DNA of 6,405 nucleotides from Candidatus Poseidoniales archaeon (GCA_028821815.1 JAPKEY010000087.1:1-6405); one strand, 5' to 3'. Positions 1-6,298 are shown, counted from the stretch's first letter. Notes: generated from the letters alone by a model not told the origin. A program made the numbers and translations.

Positions 1-477
1 GCCGAGCGTAACAACAAGGTCGGTAAGTACCTCTCCGTTACCCTGGCCTTAGCAACACTCTTTTTGTGCTTCAAGATGATTGAGTGGTTCATCGGATTCG
101 AGATTGGGCATGAGGGTGATTGGTACTACTTCCACTCACCTTCCCTGAGTGCTGATCATTTTACCATCCATGAATCGGCGTATACCTATTGTCATGAATG
201 GGACTCACACGGAGGTGTGGACCATCATGGCGCTTGTGAACCCGGACAGGATGCTATTTTCGATATACGAATGGCAGCCTCTACATTCTATGTGACCACA
301 GGTACACACGGTGTTCACGTATTCGGTGGAATGGTTGCGCTGGCCTATATGGTGCTCAAGGCATTCCGAGGCGGATATACACCTCAAAACGCAGTGAGCA
401 TCGAATACTTCGGTCTGTATTGGCACTTTGTTGACTTGGTTTGGGTATTGGTCTTCCCAGCATTCTATCTATTCTAA
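1..477 (+). CDS. coxC: Cytochrome c oxidase subunit III, C-terminal part (5' end outside window)
   Basis: This is the C-terminal part of haem-copper oxidase subunit III, a membrane protein that stabilises the catalytic subunit of the terminal oxidase. The reading frame is open from base 1, so 158 residues are visible and the start is missing. Family hallmarks are visible: a helix ending in FKMIEW (residues 24-29; compare the family's FxxxEY), STFYVTTGTHGVHV (94-107) at the start of the next helix, and YWHFVDLVWVLVF (140-152) in the last helix. Between the first two lies a loop of about 55 residues, much longer than usual. It holds eight histidines (37, 45, 53, 57, 65, 70, 75, 76) and two cysteines (64, 79). 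If the standard subunit III topology holds, this loop faces outside the cell. The subunit IV gene follows at once, so co-transcription is likely. The assignment is firm; the loop's function is unknown. Confidence 0.95.
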   Translation, partial: AERNNKVGKYLSVTLALATLFLCFKMIEWFIGFEIGHEGDWYYFHSPSLSADHFTIHESAYTYCHEWDSHGGVDHHGACEPGQDAIFDIRMAASTFYVTTGTHGVHVFGGMVALAYMVLKAFRGGYTPQNAVSIEYFGLYWHFVDLVWVLVFPAFYLF

Positions 478-478
478 C

Positions 479-484
479 GGAGGT
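479..484 (+). promoter_or_regulatory. Shine-Dalgarno site of the oxidase subunit IV gene
   Basis: GGAGGT lies two bases after the subunit III stop codon. It touches an ATG at 485 but stands 6 bases before a second in-frame ATG at 491. The normal spacing favours 491 as the real start, and the site points to translation of the two genes from one message. Confidence 0.8.
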
Positions 485-490
485 ATGAAA

Positions 491-847
491 ATGAGCGAAC
501 ATGGACATCACACAATCTTGGGATTCGATCGCTACAGTTTCAATTTCTGGGTACTGATGATTTTCACAGCAATTGAAGTCGTCGCTGTTGCGCTTACTTT
601 CTCAATGAGAGACGCGGTGAGTATGGGTACTGTTGTCTTCATCCTCGTTGTTGTTGGAATTGTCAAAGGGGTTGGCATTGCAGCGATTTTCATGCACCTG
701 CAAGGTGATGATGATAGTCGAGTCCTAACTGCTACAGCCTTGTTCCCAGTATTTTTCATAGTCGTCATGGTATTGTTCATTGGATTAACGCACCCGGATG
801 CTGCAGATACCTTGCCGTCTTGGTGTCGTCCTGGATTTTACACATGA
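491..847 (+). CDS. Cytochrome c oxidase subunit IV (prokaryotic COX4 family)
   Basis: This small accessory subunit of a haem-copper terminal oxidase has 118 residues, a normal length for the family. Three hydrophobic helices are visible at about 17-37, 44-70 and 79-99. The second ends in KGVGIAAIFMHL (59-70), the most typical stretch of the prokaryotic COX4 family, where the end usually reads FMHL. The short N-terminus is histidine-rich (MSEHGHH). A polar DDDSR (73-77) links helices 2 and 3, and the tail ends in a short polar segment with one cysteine (112). The start at 491 was chosen from the GGAGGT spacing; starting at 485 would add only two residues (M, K). The gene lies 13 bases after subunit III, so the two almost certainly form one operon. 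The role within the complex (stability or assembly) is inferred from the family. Confidence 0.9.
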   Translation: MSEHGHHTILGFDRYSFNFWVLMIFTAIEVVAVALTFSMRDAVSMGTVVFILVVVGIVKGVGIAAIFMHLQGDDDSRVLTATALFPVFFIVVMVLFIGLTHPDAADTLPSWCRPGFYT

Positions 848-892
848 TGCAGCGTGAAACACTTAGCCGGGCAGCGTCTCGGACCATACACA

Positions 893-977
893 GCGGACGT
901 CGCATAGCCTGGTATCGCGCCGGATTTGAAATCCGGTGGTATTTGCCGCGGGAGTTCAAATCTCTCCGTCCGCGCCA
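893..977 (+). tRNA. tRNA-Ser(UGA), complete, CCA encoded
   Basis: This is a class II tRNA with a perfect 7-bp acceptor stem (GCGGACG 893-899 with CGTCCGC 967-973), then discriminator G974, typical of serine tRNAs, and an encoded CCA (975-977). The anticodon stem CCGGA/TCCGG (920-924/932-936) holds the loop TTTGAAA with anticodon TGA at 927-929. The long variable arm (937-949) forms GGT/GCC, and the T-arm is GGGAG/CTCTC (950-954/962-966) around TTCAAAT. The D-loop contains GG at 911-912. The D-stem is weak: G902-C918 and C903-G917 pair, but A904 faces C916. There is no intron. It sits 45 bases after the oxidase subunit IV stop. I see no convincing box A; AAACACTTAG at 857-866 is a poor candidate. 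Confidence 0.95.
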
Positions 978-983
978 CATCAT

Positions 984-995
984 CAAATCGATTTG
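984..995. repeat. 12-bp perfect palindrome CAAATCGATTTG before the SCO gene
   Basis: CAAATC/GATTTG is a perfect palindrome that begins six bases after the tRNA-Ser CCA and lies upstream of the TATA-like box of the SCO gene. Nine of its bases (CAAATCGAT) recur at 1027-1035, across the SCO start codon. It could be a regulator site, but a chance palindrome of this length cannot be excluded. Confidence 0.35.
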
Positions 996-1004
996 ACAGC
1001 AAAG

Positions 1005-1013
1005 TGATATACC
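1005..1013 (+). promoter_or_regulatory. Candidate TATA box (TGATATACC) of the SCO gene
   Basis: The AT-rich TGATATA is centred about 25 bases upstream of the ATG at 1034. In archaea, transcription starts about 25 bases after the TATA centre, which would put the start at or very near the ATG. That fits a leaderless message, and no Shine-Dalgarno site is seen before this ATG. The box was read by eye only. Confidence 0.5.
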
Positions 1014-1033
1014 AAATTCAATACCACAAATCG

Positions 1034-2230
1034 ATGAGATACACCTCGACCTTCCTGATGGTAATAATCTTACTAATTTCAGCACTATCTGGGTGCATTG
1101 GAGGGGGTCAGGAAGAAGATTACAAATTCCATGGGATGGAGTATAATCCAGCATCGCCTGCACCAGACTTCACCTTAACAGATCAGAATGGTCACAATGT
1201 ATCTCTATCTGATTATGCGGGTAAGGTAATTGTCCTAGCCTTTACCTACACCTCATGCCCGGATGTTTGTCTGGCAATTGAGGCAAATCTGCATTATATC
1301 AATGGTGAAATGTCAGATGAAGATGATTTAGTCATTCTTTCAATGACCATCGACCCTGCTCGAGATTCACCAGAGCATTTACTTGAATGGACCACACAAC
1401 GCGGATATGATTGGACCCATCTCACCAATGAAAATCATAGTCAAATTTCACAGGTTTGGACCAGTTACAATTTGTTTGTCGATACGTCACATCTCAATTC
1501 CGACCACTCGGATCACAGTGATAATTCTAACATGTCACATCAGGTATCAGTACTCTACCCAGACAATACCACTGCATTGCTTGATGGAGAACACGGTATG
1601 CTCCCTGAGGAAAACGCAACAGGGTGGGATTTGACTGAAAGTACCTTGTCAGTGCACAATATTTCTCTGAATTATTCTGTACACGAAACCTACGGACATT
1701 CCGTGAATGGAATCAACGATGTCGATTCACCTAGCGATTGGTCATGGTATTGGGCACTGCATATTTGGAATACATCGAGTGAAACTTGGGAGGAAAGTAC
1801 GACCGGTATTGATGAGGTGATGATTATGCAAGATACAGATCATATTGCTTGGGCTGCGTCCAATGCCAACCTTTCGTACTTGCCAACACCGGGTAGCGAT
1901 ATGGTCTGCTATGACATAGAAACACATACTGTAACTAACCATACCCAACAAATCGATTGCCAAGATATTGGATACATGTGGGCTGAAAATCAAGAGTCAC
2001 CCGGTGAAGATGATTCGCATGGCCACGATGAGATGAATGATGAGGAAGAAATGTATGAAGTTGGGCACAATACTCTGACTTACATCATCGATAAAGATGG
2101 TAAAAAGCGCCTGATCTATACTGGTGATGACTGGGCAACTGCAGACTTCATGGAAGACCTAACGCAACTACTGCATCACGACACTGGTGCAGAGGTAGAT
2201 AACGACGAACAGAGTGAACAAGGCCATTGA
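1034..2230 (+). CDS. SCO1/SenC-type copper chaperone lipoprotein with large internal insertion
   Basis: This is a probable assembly factor that delivers copper to the CuA site of cytochrome oxidase, or reduces that site, on the outer face of the membrane. It has 398 residues from ATG 1034; the frame runs further upstream only through the tRNA, so earlier starts are implausible. A signal peptide (1-20) ends in the lipobox LSGC with Cys21. The thioredoxin fold begins at PAPDFTLTDQNG (42-53). The metal motif C75-P-D-V-C79 follows AFTYTS, and SMTIDPARDSPE (103-114) is typical of SCO. The third ligand is probably His345 in YEVGHNTLTYIIDKDGK. SCO proteins are usually near 200 residues; here about 190 residues (150-339) are inserted before His345. 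The insert holds an Asp/His-rich stretch (150-169), a region that resembles the DUF4430/transcobalamin-like fold (about 200-276), and an acidic His-containing linker (325-340). The adjacent oxidase genes support the role. The DUF4430 reading is tentative. Confidence 0.88.
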   Translation: MRYTSTFLMVIILLISALSGCIGGGQEEDYKFHGMEYNPASPAPDFTLTDQNGHNVSLSDYAGKVIVLAFTYTSCPDVCLAIEANLHYINGEMSDEDDLVILSMTIDPARDSPEHLLEWTTQRGYDWTHLTNENHSQISQVWTSYNLFVDTSHLNSDHSDHSDNSNMSHQVSVLYPDNTTALLDGEHGMLPEENATGWDLTESTLSVHNISLNYSVHETYGHSVNGINDVDSPSDWSWYWALHIWNTSSETWEESTTGIDEVMIMQDTDHIAWAASNANLSYLPTPGSDMVCYDIETHTVTNHTQQIDCQDIGYMWAENQESPGEDDSHGHDEMNDEEEMYEVGHNTLTYIIDKDGKKRLIYTGDDWATADFMEDLTQLLHHDTGAEVDNDEQSEQGH

Positions 2231-2238
2231 GTTTCAAA

Positions 2239-2255
2239 CGCACCCTACGGGTGCG
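2239..2255 (+). repeat. Inverted repeat / hairpin 1 between the SCO and lipoprotein genes
   Basis: CGCACCC (2239-2245) and GGGTGCG (2249-2255) pair perfectly over 7 bp around a TAC loop, starting eight bases after the SCO stop codon. No T-run follows, so it does not look like a classic terminator. It resembles hairpin 2 nearby: both left arms contain GCACCCT. Confidence 0.6.
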
Positions 2256-2273
2256 AACAGTCTTCAATGGGGA

Positions 2274-2289
2274 GCACCCTCAGCGGTGC
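2274..2289 (+). repeat. Inverted repeat / hairpin 2, abutting the likely start codon of the next gene
   Basis: GCACC (2274-2278) and GGTGC (2285-2289) pair around a 6-base loop and end directly before the GTG at 2290. A purine stretch GGGGAG (2269-2274) lies just before the hairpin. It is 15 bases from GTG in linear distance, but would be brought close if the stem forms. A role in translation start is speculation. Confidence 0.5.
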
Positions 2290-3678
2290 GTGCGACGTCT
2301 CGCTCCGCTTCTCGTTCTTCTCTTTTTGATGCCGTCATTTTCCGGCTGTATAGGTGGCCCGAATGTCACTTGGGGCTCCTCAAATGGTGAATATAGTACC
2401 AGCTTTAGCTCAGATAGTAGTAGTGTTAGTGGACCGGAAATTTCTGTGACGAATAAATTGTCCAGTAGTTCAACACAGCATTATGATGCTGATTCTCTTG
2501 AATTGAAAGAATGTAATGGCACAAAATACTCGATTTCGGGGTGGTTGGTGCAAACAAAAGTCTTTGATCAGCCGCAAGTAGAGACGTATGCTGTCACTTC
2601 TTGGATGCTTCTGCAAATGCCGTATGAGGAAGCGCAGGATGTTGAACCGGGTTCGGTGTTTGTTAGTATTGTCAATAGCGAGAAAGATTGGTCTTCACCC
2701 AAACAAGCGGAAGGAATTCCAATGGTCGATGGAAACCTTGAAAATGGAAAAGCAAGTGAATTCCCACACCGACATTGGACCCTACTAGCCATTATTCCAG
2801 CAAATGAAAATGTGTTTGATGCAGCCATACAGATGGATACCAATCAGGCTGTCAAACTCAATGGTTACCTTGAGGATGTCTATATCTCCCCTGATCAACT
2901 CAATGGTTGCGATATCGATGCGTCCAACAGTGGCTGGGGTGGGCACTTTATCGTCACATCAATGACCTATGGTGATGAAAGGATTGTTAATTCTGATGAT
3001 GCCTATATTGGCGGTGACATTCCGTTCTTTGGCCGAGGATTGTACACGACCATGCTACTCATCTCAATCGTAGCATCAGGTGCACTCTACATCTTCTCAC
3101 GGAATCAAATTCTCCTCGGTGCAGATTCACAAGCTCAAGCAATGCTATCAGAGCAACAAATGAAGGCTGGGAAATCAGCCCGGCATGAAGCCGCTCGGCA
3201 TGATGCAAGGATGGCTGCGGCCACTCAAACCAAGAAATCCGAATACACTGGCAAGCCTACCAAAAAATCTGTTACTGCATCAACATTCGATATCAGTGCT
3301 GCTCTTGCAGAGCAAACGCCCGGATCTACCGAACACTATGTCGCGGGTAGTTCAGTGGTATCTACAGATGAAGCTGATGCGATGGATGACATGATTTCTG
3401 AAATGCAAGAAGAACAGGCATTAGAACAAGAATTGCAAGCAAAGGGACTTCGGGGAATCATTGGAAGTCAGCGCCAAGCCCCTTCCACAAAACCTCATTC
3501 TTCGAGATTGTCTACCTCTGCAGAATCTAAACCCAAACCGAAGTCGATTAGGAAAACTCGCAAAACTCAAACCGCTAATTCAGAACCTAAACCTACCGAA
3601 GAGGAAGAAGAAAAAACGGTGAGAAAAATCGACCCTGAAGTCAACGATGAAGGAGATTTCAGCGACTTCTCACTCTGA
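2290..3678 (+). CDS. Unrecognised lipoprotein with one membrane helix and a long cytoplasmic tail
   Basis: I do not recognise this family. From GTG 2290 it has 462 residues. The N-terminus RRLAPLLVLLFLMPSFSGC is a short signal peptide with a lipobox (Cys20) followed by IGG, the same pattern as the SCO protein upstream. That is why GTG 2290 is preferred over the frame's earliest start, TTG 2227, which overlaps the SCO stop and would add 21 residues and run through both hairpins. A Ser-rich linker (about 29-63) leads to an ectodomain (about 65-248) with two cysteines (75, 207) and many aromatics. One membrane helix spans about 251-269 (YTTMLLISIVASGALYIF region). The rest is a hydrophilic tail: an Ala/Gln/Lys/Arg helix (279-315), an acidic Glu/Gln coiled-coil-like segment (360-386), and a Lys/Pro/Ser stretch ending in acidic residues. 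Its position suggests an envelope role, possibly linked to the oxidase; this is inference. Confidence 0.8.
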   Translation: MRRLAPLLVLLFLMPSFSGCIGGPNVTWGSSNGEYSTSFSSDSSSVSGPEISVTNKLSSSSTQHYDADSLELKECNGTKYSISGWLVQTKVFDQPQVETYAVTSWMLLQMPYEEAQDVEPGSVFVSIVNSEKDWSSPKQAEGIPMVDGNLENGKASEFPHRHWTLLAIIPANENVFDAAIQMDTNQAVKLNGYLEDVYISPDQLNGCDIDASNSGWGGHFIVTSMTYGDERIVNSDDAYIGGDIPFFGRGLYTTMLLISIVASGALYIFSRNQILLGADSQAQAMLSEQQMKAGKSARHEAARHDARMAAATQTKKSEYTGKPTKKSVTASTFDISAALAEQTPGSTEHYVAGSSVVSTDEADAMDDMISEMQEEQALEQELQAKGLRGIIGSQRQAPSTKPHSSRLSTSAESKPKPKSIRKTRKTQTANSEPKPTEEEEEKTVRKIDPEVNDEGDFSDFSL

Positions 3679-4707
3679 TGATCCATTTGGAATCGTTTGT
3701 CCGCCACGGATGGTCAATTGATCCGATACATACTGAATAATCGCAGGCGTCATCAAGCAAGGTTCTCCATCAACTTGAACCCACATCGGTGGATCATGCG
3801 GTACATTGCAGGGCTGATTGTCTGCATCGATATTTCGTAATTCTAATCTCTTTCCCAAATTAAGGGTGATGCCCCATTTGCCAACGTGGGTACCCTTCTT
3901 GAGCGGACCCATGATACGAAGCATTTGTGATTTAGAGAGACCTGTGGCCAATATGATGGACATTGAATCCTGCGTAACACACATGCCTGGGGCGACACGA
4001 TAGCCACCACCGAAAGTCTGGGTCATAATCGTTGTATACAACCCACTCATATCCGTTCGACCCAATTCAACATCATCCACTTTGAGCCAACCATCTTGTT
4101 TCTTCCAACCAAGGATACTCTTGATTCCAAGATAGGTATACTTCATCGTCCCACGAATATGTTTTCCTTGTCCGAGTGTTTTTCGCCGAGATACATCGCT
4201 TGTCGTACCGCCATCTGATTCTAAGAACGCCCAACGACGAACCATACAATCCTCATCAGCTTGACCATCCCATTCGGTTGTAGCTGGTGATGGATAATGT
4301 GGTAAAGCCGGTGCGGGGGCACCATCAATTCGCATTGCACCGACACGCCTGTCAACCCCTGACTTGAGAATAGAAACTGCCTCTCTCGTATTGCGTAGCG
4401 GAATACCATGTGCACGTGCGTAGTCATTTCCACTACCCATCGGAATAATTCCAAGTGTTCTTGCGGATCCTCTCAATCCACTGGCAACTTCATTCATCGT
4501 GCCATCCCCACCAACGGCGACGATGAGGTCGAGGTCCTCGCGGTCTCGAAGGCTGAAGGCCAACTCGGAAGCGTGTCCTGTTCGCTCTGTCCAATGAATC
4601 TCACAGTCCAATCCTTCTTCTGCAATTTGTTCAGCAATCTTCGGCCATCGCTTCAGAACGGTACCATCTCGACCGGCCGGGTTGACAATACATGCGATGC
4701 GAACCAT
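3670..4707 (-). CDS. YegS/diacylglycerol-kinase-like lipid kinase
   Basis: This is a probable soluble or membrane-associated lipid kinase that transfers a phosphate from a nucleotide to a lipid hydroxyl. From ATG 4707 it has 345 residues; the earlier TTG at 4734 would add nine polar residues. The order matches the DAGK catalytic fold: first strand VRIACIVNPAG (2-12), nucleotide-binding GGDGTMNEVASG (66-77), IPMGSGNDYAR (88-98), then the C-terminal sandwich with TFGGGYRVAPG (231-241) and WVQVDGEP (309-316). Two things differ from typical members. There is a Pro/Asp-rich insert at about 128-156, and the usual FxNxxxxGFDA stretch reads FLESDGGTTSDVSRR (161-175). The substrate may be an archaeal isoprenoid lipid, which the sequence cannot show. 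Its 3' end overlaps the preceding convergent gene by nine bases, and it is divergent from ribD. Confidence 0.87.
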   Translation of the reverse strand: MVRIACIVNPAGRDGTVLKRWPKIAEQIAEEGLDCEIHWTERTGHASELAFSLRDREDLDLIVAVGGDGTMNEVASGLRGSARTLGIIPMGSGNDYARAHGIPLRNTREAVSILKSGVDRRVGAMRIDGAPAPALPHYPSPATTEWDGQADEDCMVRRWAFLESDGGTTSDVSRRKTLGQGKHIRGTMKYTYLGIKSILGWKKQDGWLKVDDVELGRTDMSGLYTTIMTQTFGGGYRVAPGMCVTQDSMSIILATGLSKSQMLRIMGPLKKGTHVGKWGITLNLGKRLELRNIDADNQPCNVPHDPPMWVQVDGEPCLMTPAIIQYVSDQLTIRGGQTIPNGSSE

Positions 4708-4758
4708 ACCATTACGAGAACGGCTCCCAATCAAGAGTCTTCCCCGACAATCATCTAG

Positions 4759-4770
4759 AAATTATATGAC
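4759..4770. promoter_or_regulatory. AT-rich box in the divergent lipid kinase/ribD intergenic region
   Basis: The sequence AAATTATATGAC is the only strong AT-rich box in the 99 bases between the two start codons. Read on the plus strand, TTATAT predicts a start near 4790, 17 bases before ribD. Read on the minus strand, CATATAAT predicts a start near 4738, about 30 bases before the lipid kinase ATG. It may serve one or both genes; it was judged by eye only. Confidence 0.45.
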
Positions 4771-4806
4771 CGAAAATAACGGGTATCATGGCCCCCTCCG
4801 ACGGGC

Positions 4807-5898
4807 ATGGGCACATCATGGTCTGAGTTTGATATAGTCTGCATGATGCGGGCGCTCGAACTCGCTGAAAGGGGGCGAGGGCAAGTTTCACCCAACCCAC
4901 CTGTAGGCTGTGTTCTGGCTCAAAATGGCAACATTATTGCCGAAGGATGGCATGATCATCTTGGTGATTTACACGCCGAACAAGCTGCGATTGCGGATGC
5001 TGAAGTCCGAAGTGCTGCAACCGAAGGTTGCACTGCCTACGTCACACTAGAGCCGTGCAACCATTTTGGAAGAACTCCGCCATGTACCCAAGCTTTGCTC
5101 TGGGCAGGTGTGAGTGAAGTTGTTGTGGCGACACGTGATCCAAATCCAACAGTGCGAGGTGAAGGTATTCAGGTCCTATTGGATGCCGGCATTACGGTTC
5201 GTGAAGGTCTTCTCGAGGAGGAAGCACAAACCCAAATGCAGGCGTTCATGCATTGGTGTGAATACAAACGCCCATTGGTCACACTCAAAGCAGCCATGGA
5301 TGCGAATGGTGTTGTGGATGGAGATTCCCCTGGACGCTTTACCTCTGAAGAAAGTCTAGACGCCGCTCATCGGTTGAGGCGACAGTGTGATGCAATATTG
5401 GTTGGCGTCAACACAATCATTCGCGATAATCCTACACTCGACATCCGTCGTGTACCACTGAACCGAAGTTCACAACCTCTGAGAATTGTCCTAGATCGAA
5501 CGCTAAGAATTCCTCTTGATGCGAAGGTATTGACCGATGACGAAGAAACTGTGCTCGTACACATTCAACCCGATTCGAGAGGAGTTGCCCTACCTGCTGG
5601 AGATGGTGGAGCTGACCTCAGTGCTCTTCTGGATCATCTCGGCGATAGGGGTATTCAGGAATTGTTGGTGGAAGGTGGTCCGATTGTTTGGAAACATTTT
5701 CTCGATGAAAAACTCGTAGATCGGGCCATTATCATTCAATCTTCAACCACATTAGGTGATGGACCCAACAGTGGTCTAGCGGAAAATAACCTCAGTAATT
5801 CAGGTTTGAAATTGATTGGTCGAACTAATTGGGGTGGCGATACCATCGCTCTATGGTCACGGCCTAATTTGCCATGGCCCGCTCAAGATTGGCCCTGA
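4807..5898 (+). CDS. ribD: Bifunctional riboflavin biosynthesis deaminase/reductase RibD
   Basis: This cytoplasmic enzyme performs two successive steps of riboflavin synthesis: deamination of the pyrimidine intermediate, then NADPH-dependent reduction of its ribosyl side chain. It has 363 residues, the normal length for the fused enzyme. The N-terminal cytidine-deaminase-like domain (about 8-145) carries the zinc site: H56-A-E58, then PC84 and C93 in EPCNHFGRTPPC (82-93). The C-terminal RibD_C reductase domain (about 154-352) has RPLVTLKAAMDANG (155-168), LVGVNTIIRDNPTL (198-211) and the nucleotide-binding LVEGGP (287-292). ATG 4807 is the first in-frame ATG; 4843 and 4846 are also possible and would shorten the N-terminal helix. 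An out-of-frame ATG at 4788 opens only a 12-codon frame. Many archaea use separate proteins for these steps, so the fused form suggests bacterial ancestry (inference). No other rib gene is in view. The 3' end overlaps the next gene. Confidence 0.95.
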   Translation: MGTSWSEFDIVCMMRALELAERGRGQVSPNPPVGCVLAQNGNIIAEGWHDHLGDLHAEQAAIADAEVRSAATEGCTAYVTLEPCNHFGRTPPCTQALLWAGVSEVVVATRDPNPTVRGEGIQVLLDAGITVREGLLEEEAQTQMQAFMHWCEYKRPLVTLKAAMDANGVVDGDSPGRFTSEESLDAAHRLRRQCDAILVGVNTIIRDNPTLDIRRVPLNRSSQPLRIVLDRTLRIPLDAKVLTDDEETVLVHIQPDSRGVALPAGDGGADLSALLDHLGDRGIQELLVEGGPIVWKHFLDEKLVDRAIIIQSSTTLGDGPNSGLAENNLSNSGLKLIGRTNWGGDTIALWSRPNLPWPAQDWP

Positions 5899-6293
5899 AG
5901 TTCAGAATCAAGCCGCTTTAGCATCAGTAATAATGCGGGTGGAATCTCAGGAAATTCCTCACGGTGTGGACAAAGTGTGTCAAGAAACGCTTCGTCGTCT
6001 ACATTCAGAATCAATGGATATGTACGACAACCTGTTGGACGATTCTCGTATATCGAACAAAGACCTGGTGCGTGAACATCTGCTGAATCTGTGTCTAGGA
6101 AAACACAGGCAGCAGTGGTTGGATTATTCAGAAGAATTCGAATTCCATTTTCCTCTTTGCTAAATTGTTCAGGATGTTGGCCCGTTGTTGTTGCAATCCG
6201 CAGTACGTCGCTAGGAGATAGGGGCATCTCCGTGTTTCGACAACAAAAACTGCAACCTTTTTCGAGGCAGGGGGATGTCGGCCAGGTCCCCAT
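5883..6293 (-). CDS. YkgJ-type cysteine-cluster protein (CxxCxxCC family)
   Basis: This small soluble protein of 136 residues belongs to the YkgJ family, often annotated as a putative zinc- or iron-binding or Fe-S protein. Its biochemical role is not established. Eight cysteines are visible: C9, C14, C17, C18, C63, C79, C89 and C108. The N-terminal cluster reads CLEKGCSFCC (9-18), followed by the family's PLSPSDVLRI (24-33). The diagnostic second half has LCSIYENRPTGCRTYPL (78-94), matching the family pattern CxxYxxRPxxCRxxP. The cysteines probably bind a metal centre. The ATG at 6293 is supported by GGAGG five bases upstream on the minus strand. The gene converges on ribD and overlaps it by 16 bases. 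Upstream it is divergent from tRNA-Arg, with 57 bases between them. Family identity is clear; function is not. Confidence 0.88.
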   Translation of the reverse strand: MGTWPTSPCLEKGCSFCCRNTEMPLSPSDVLRIATTTGQHPEQFSKEENGIRILLNNPTTAACVFLDTDSADVHAPGLCSIYENRPTGCRTYPLILNVDDEAFLDTLCPHREEFPEIPPALLLMLKRLDSELQGQS

Positions 6294-6298
6294 TGAAT

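Noticed and set aside
926..1033. Upstream extension of the SCO reading frame beginning with TTG at 926
   Set aside because: It runs through the anticodon and T-arm of tRNA-Ser. The signal peptide and TATA spacing both favour ATG 1034.
978..1035. Integration site at the 3' end of tRNA-Ser
   Set aside because: The repeated CAAATCGAT lies outside the tRNA and is only nine bases long. No integrase or duplicated tRNA 3' end is present.
777..1163. Minus-strand open frame of 128 codons
   Set aside because: It crosses the subunit IV 3' end, tRNA-Ser and the SCO signal peptide, and its translation has no recognisable features.
2227..2289. TTG start at 2227 overlapping the SCO stop as a translationally coupled start
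   Set aside because: It would put 21 polar or charged residues before a complete short signal peptide and code through two hairpins. GTG 2290 gives a normal lipoprotein N-terminus, although 2227 cannot be fully excluded.
2239..2289. Hairpins as a transcription terminator
   Set aside because: No T-run follows either stem, and archaeal termination relies mainly on T-tracts.
2267..2329. ATG at 2267 opening a 20-codon frame
   Set aside because: It is out of frame with the lipoprotein, has no ribosome binding site and overlaps the signal peptide region.
4788..4826. Short 12-codon frame (ATG 4788) ahead of and overlapping ribD, as a leader peptide
   Set aside because: There is no ribosome binding site, it is out of frame, and it overlaps the ribD start. 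Chance is the simplest explanation.
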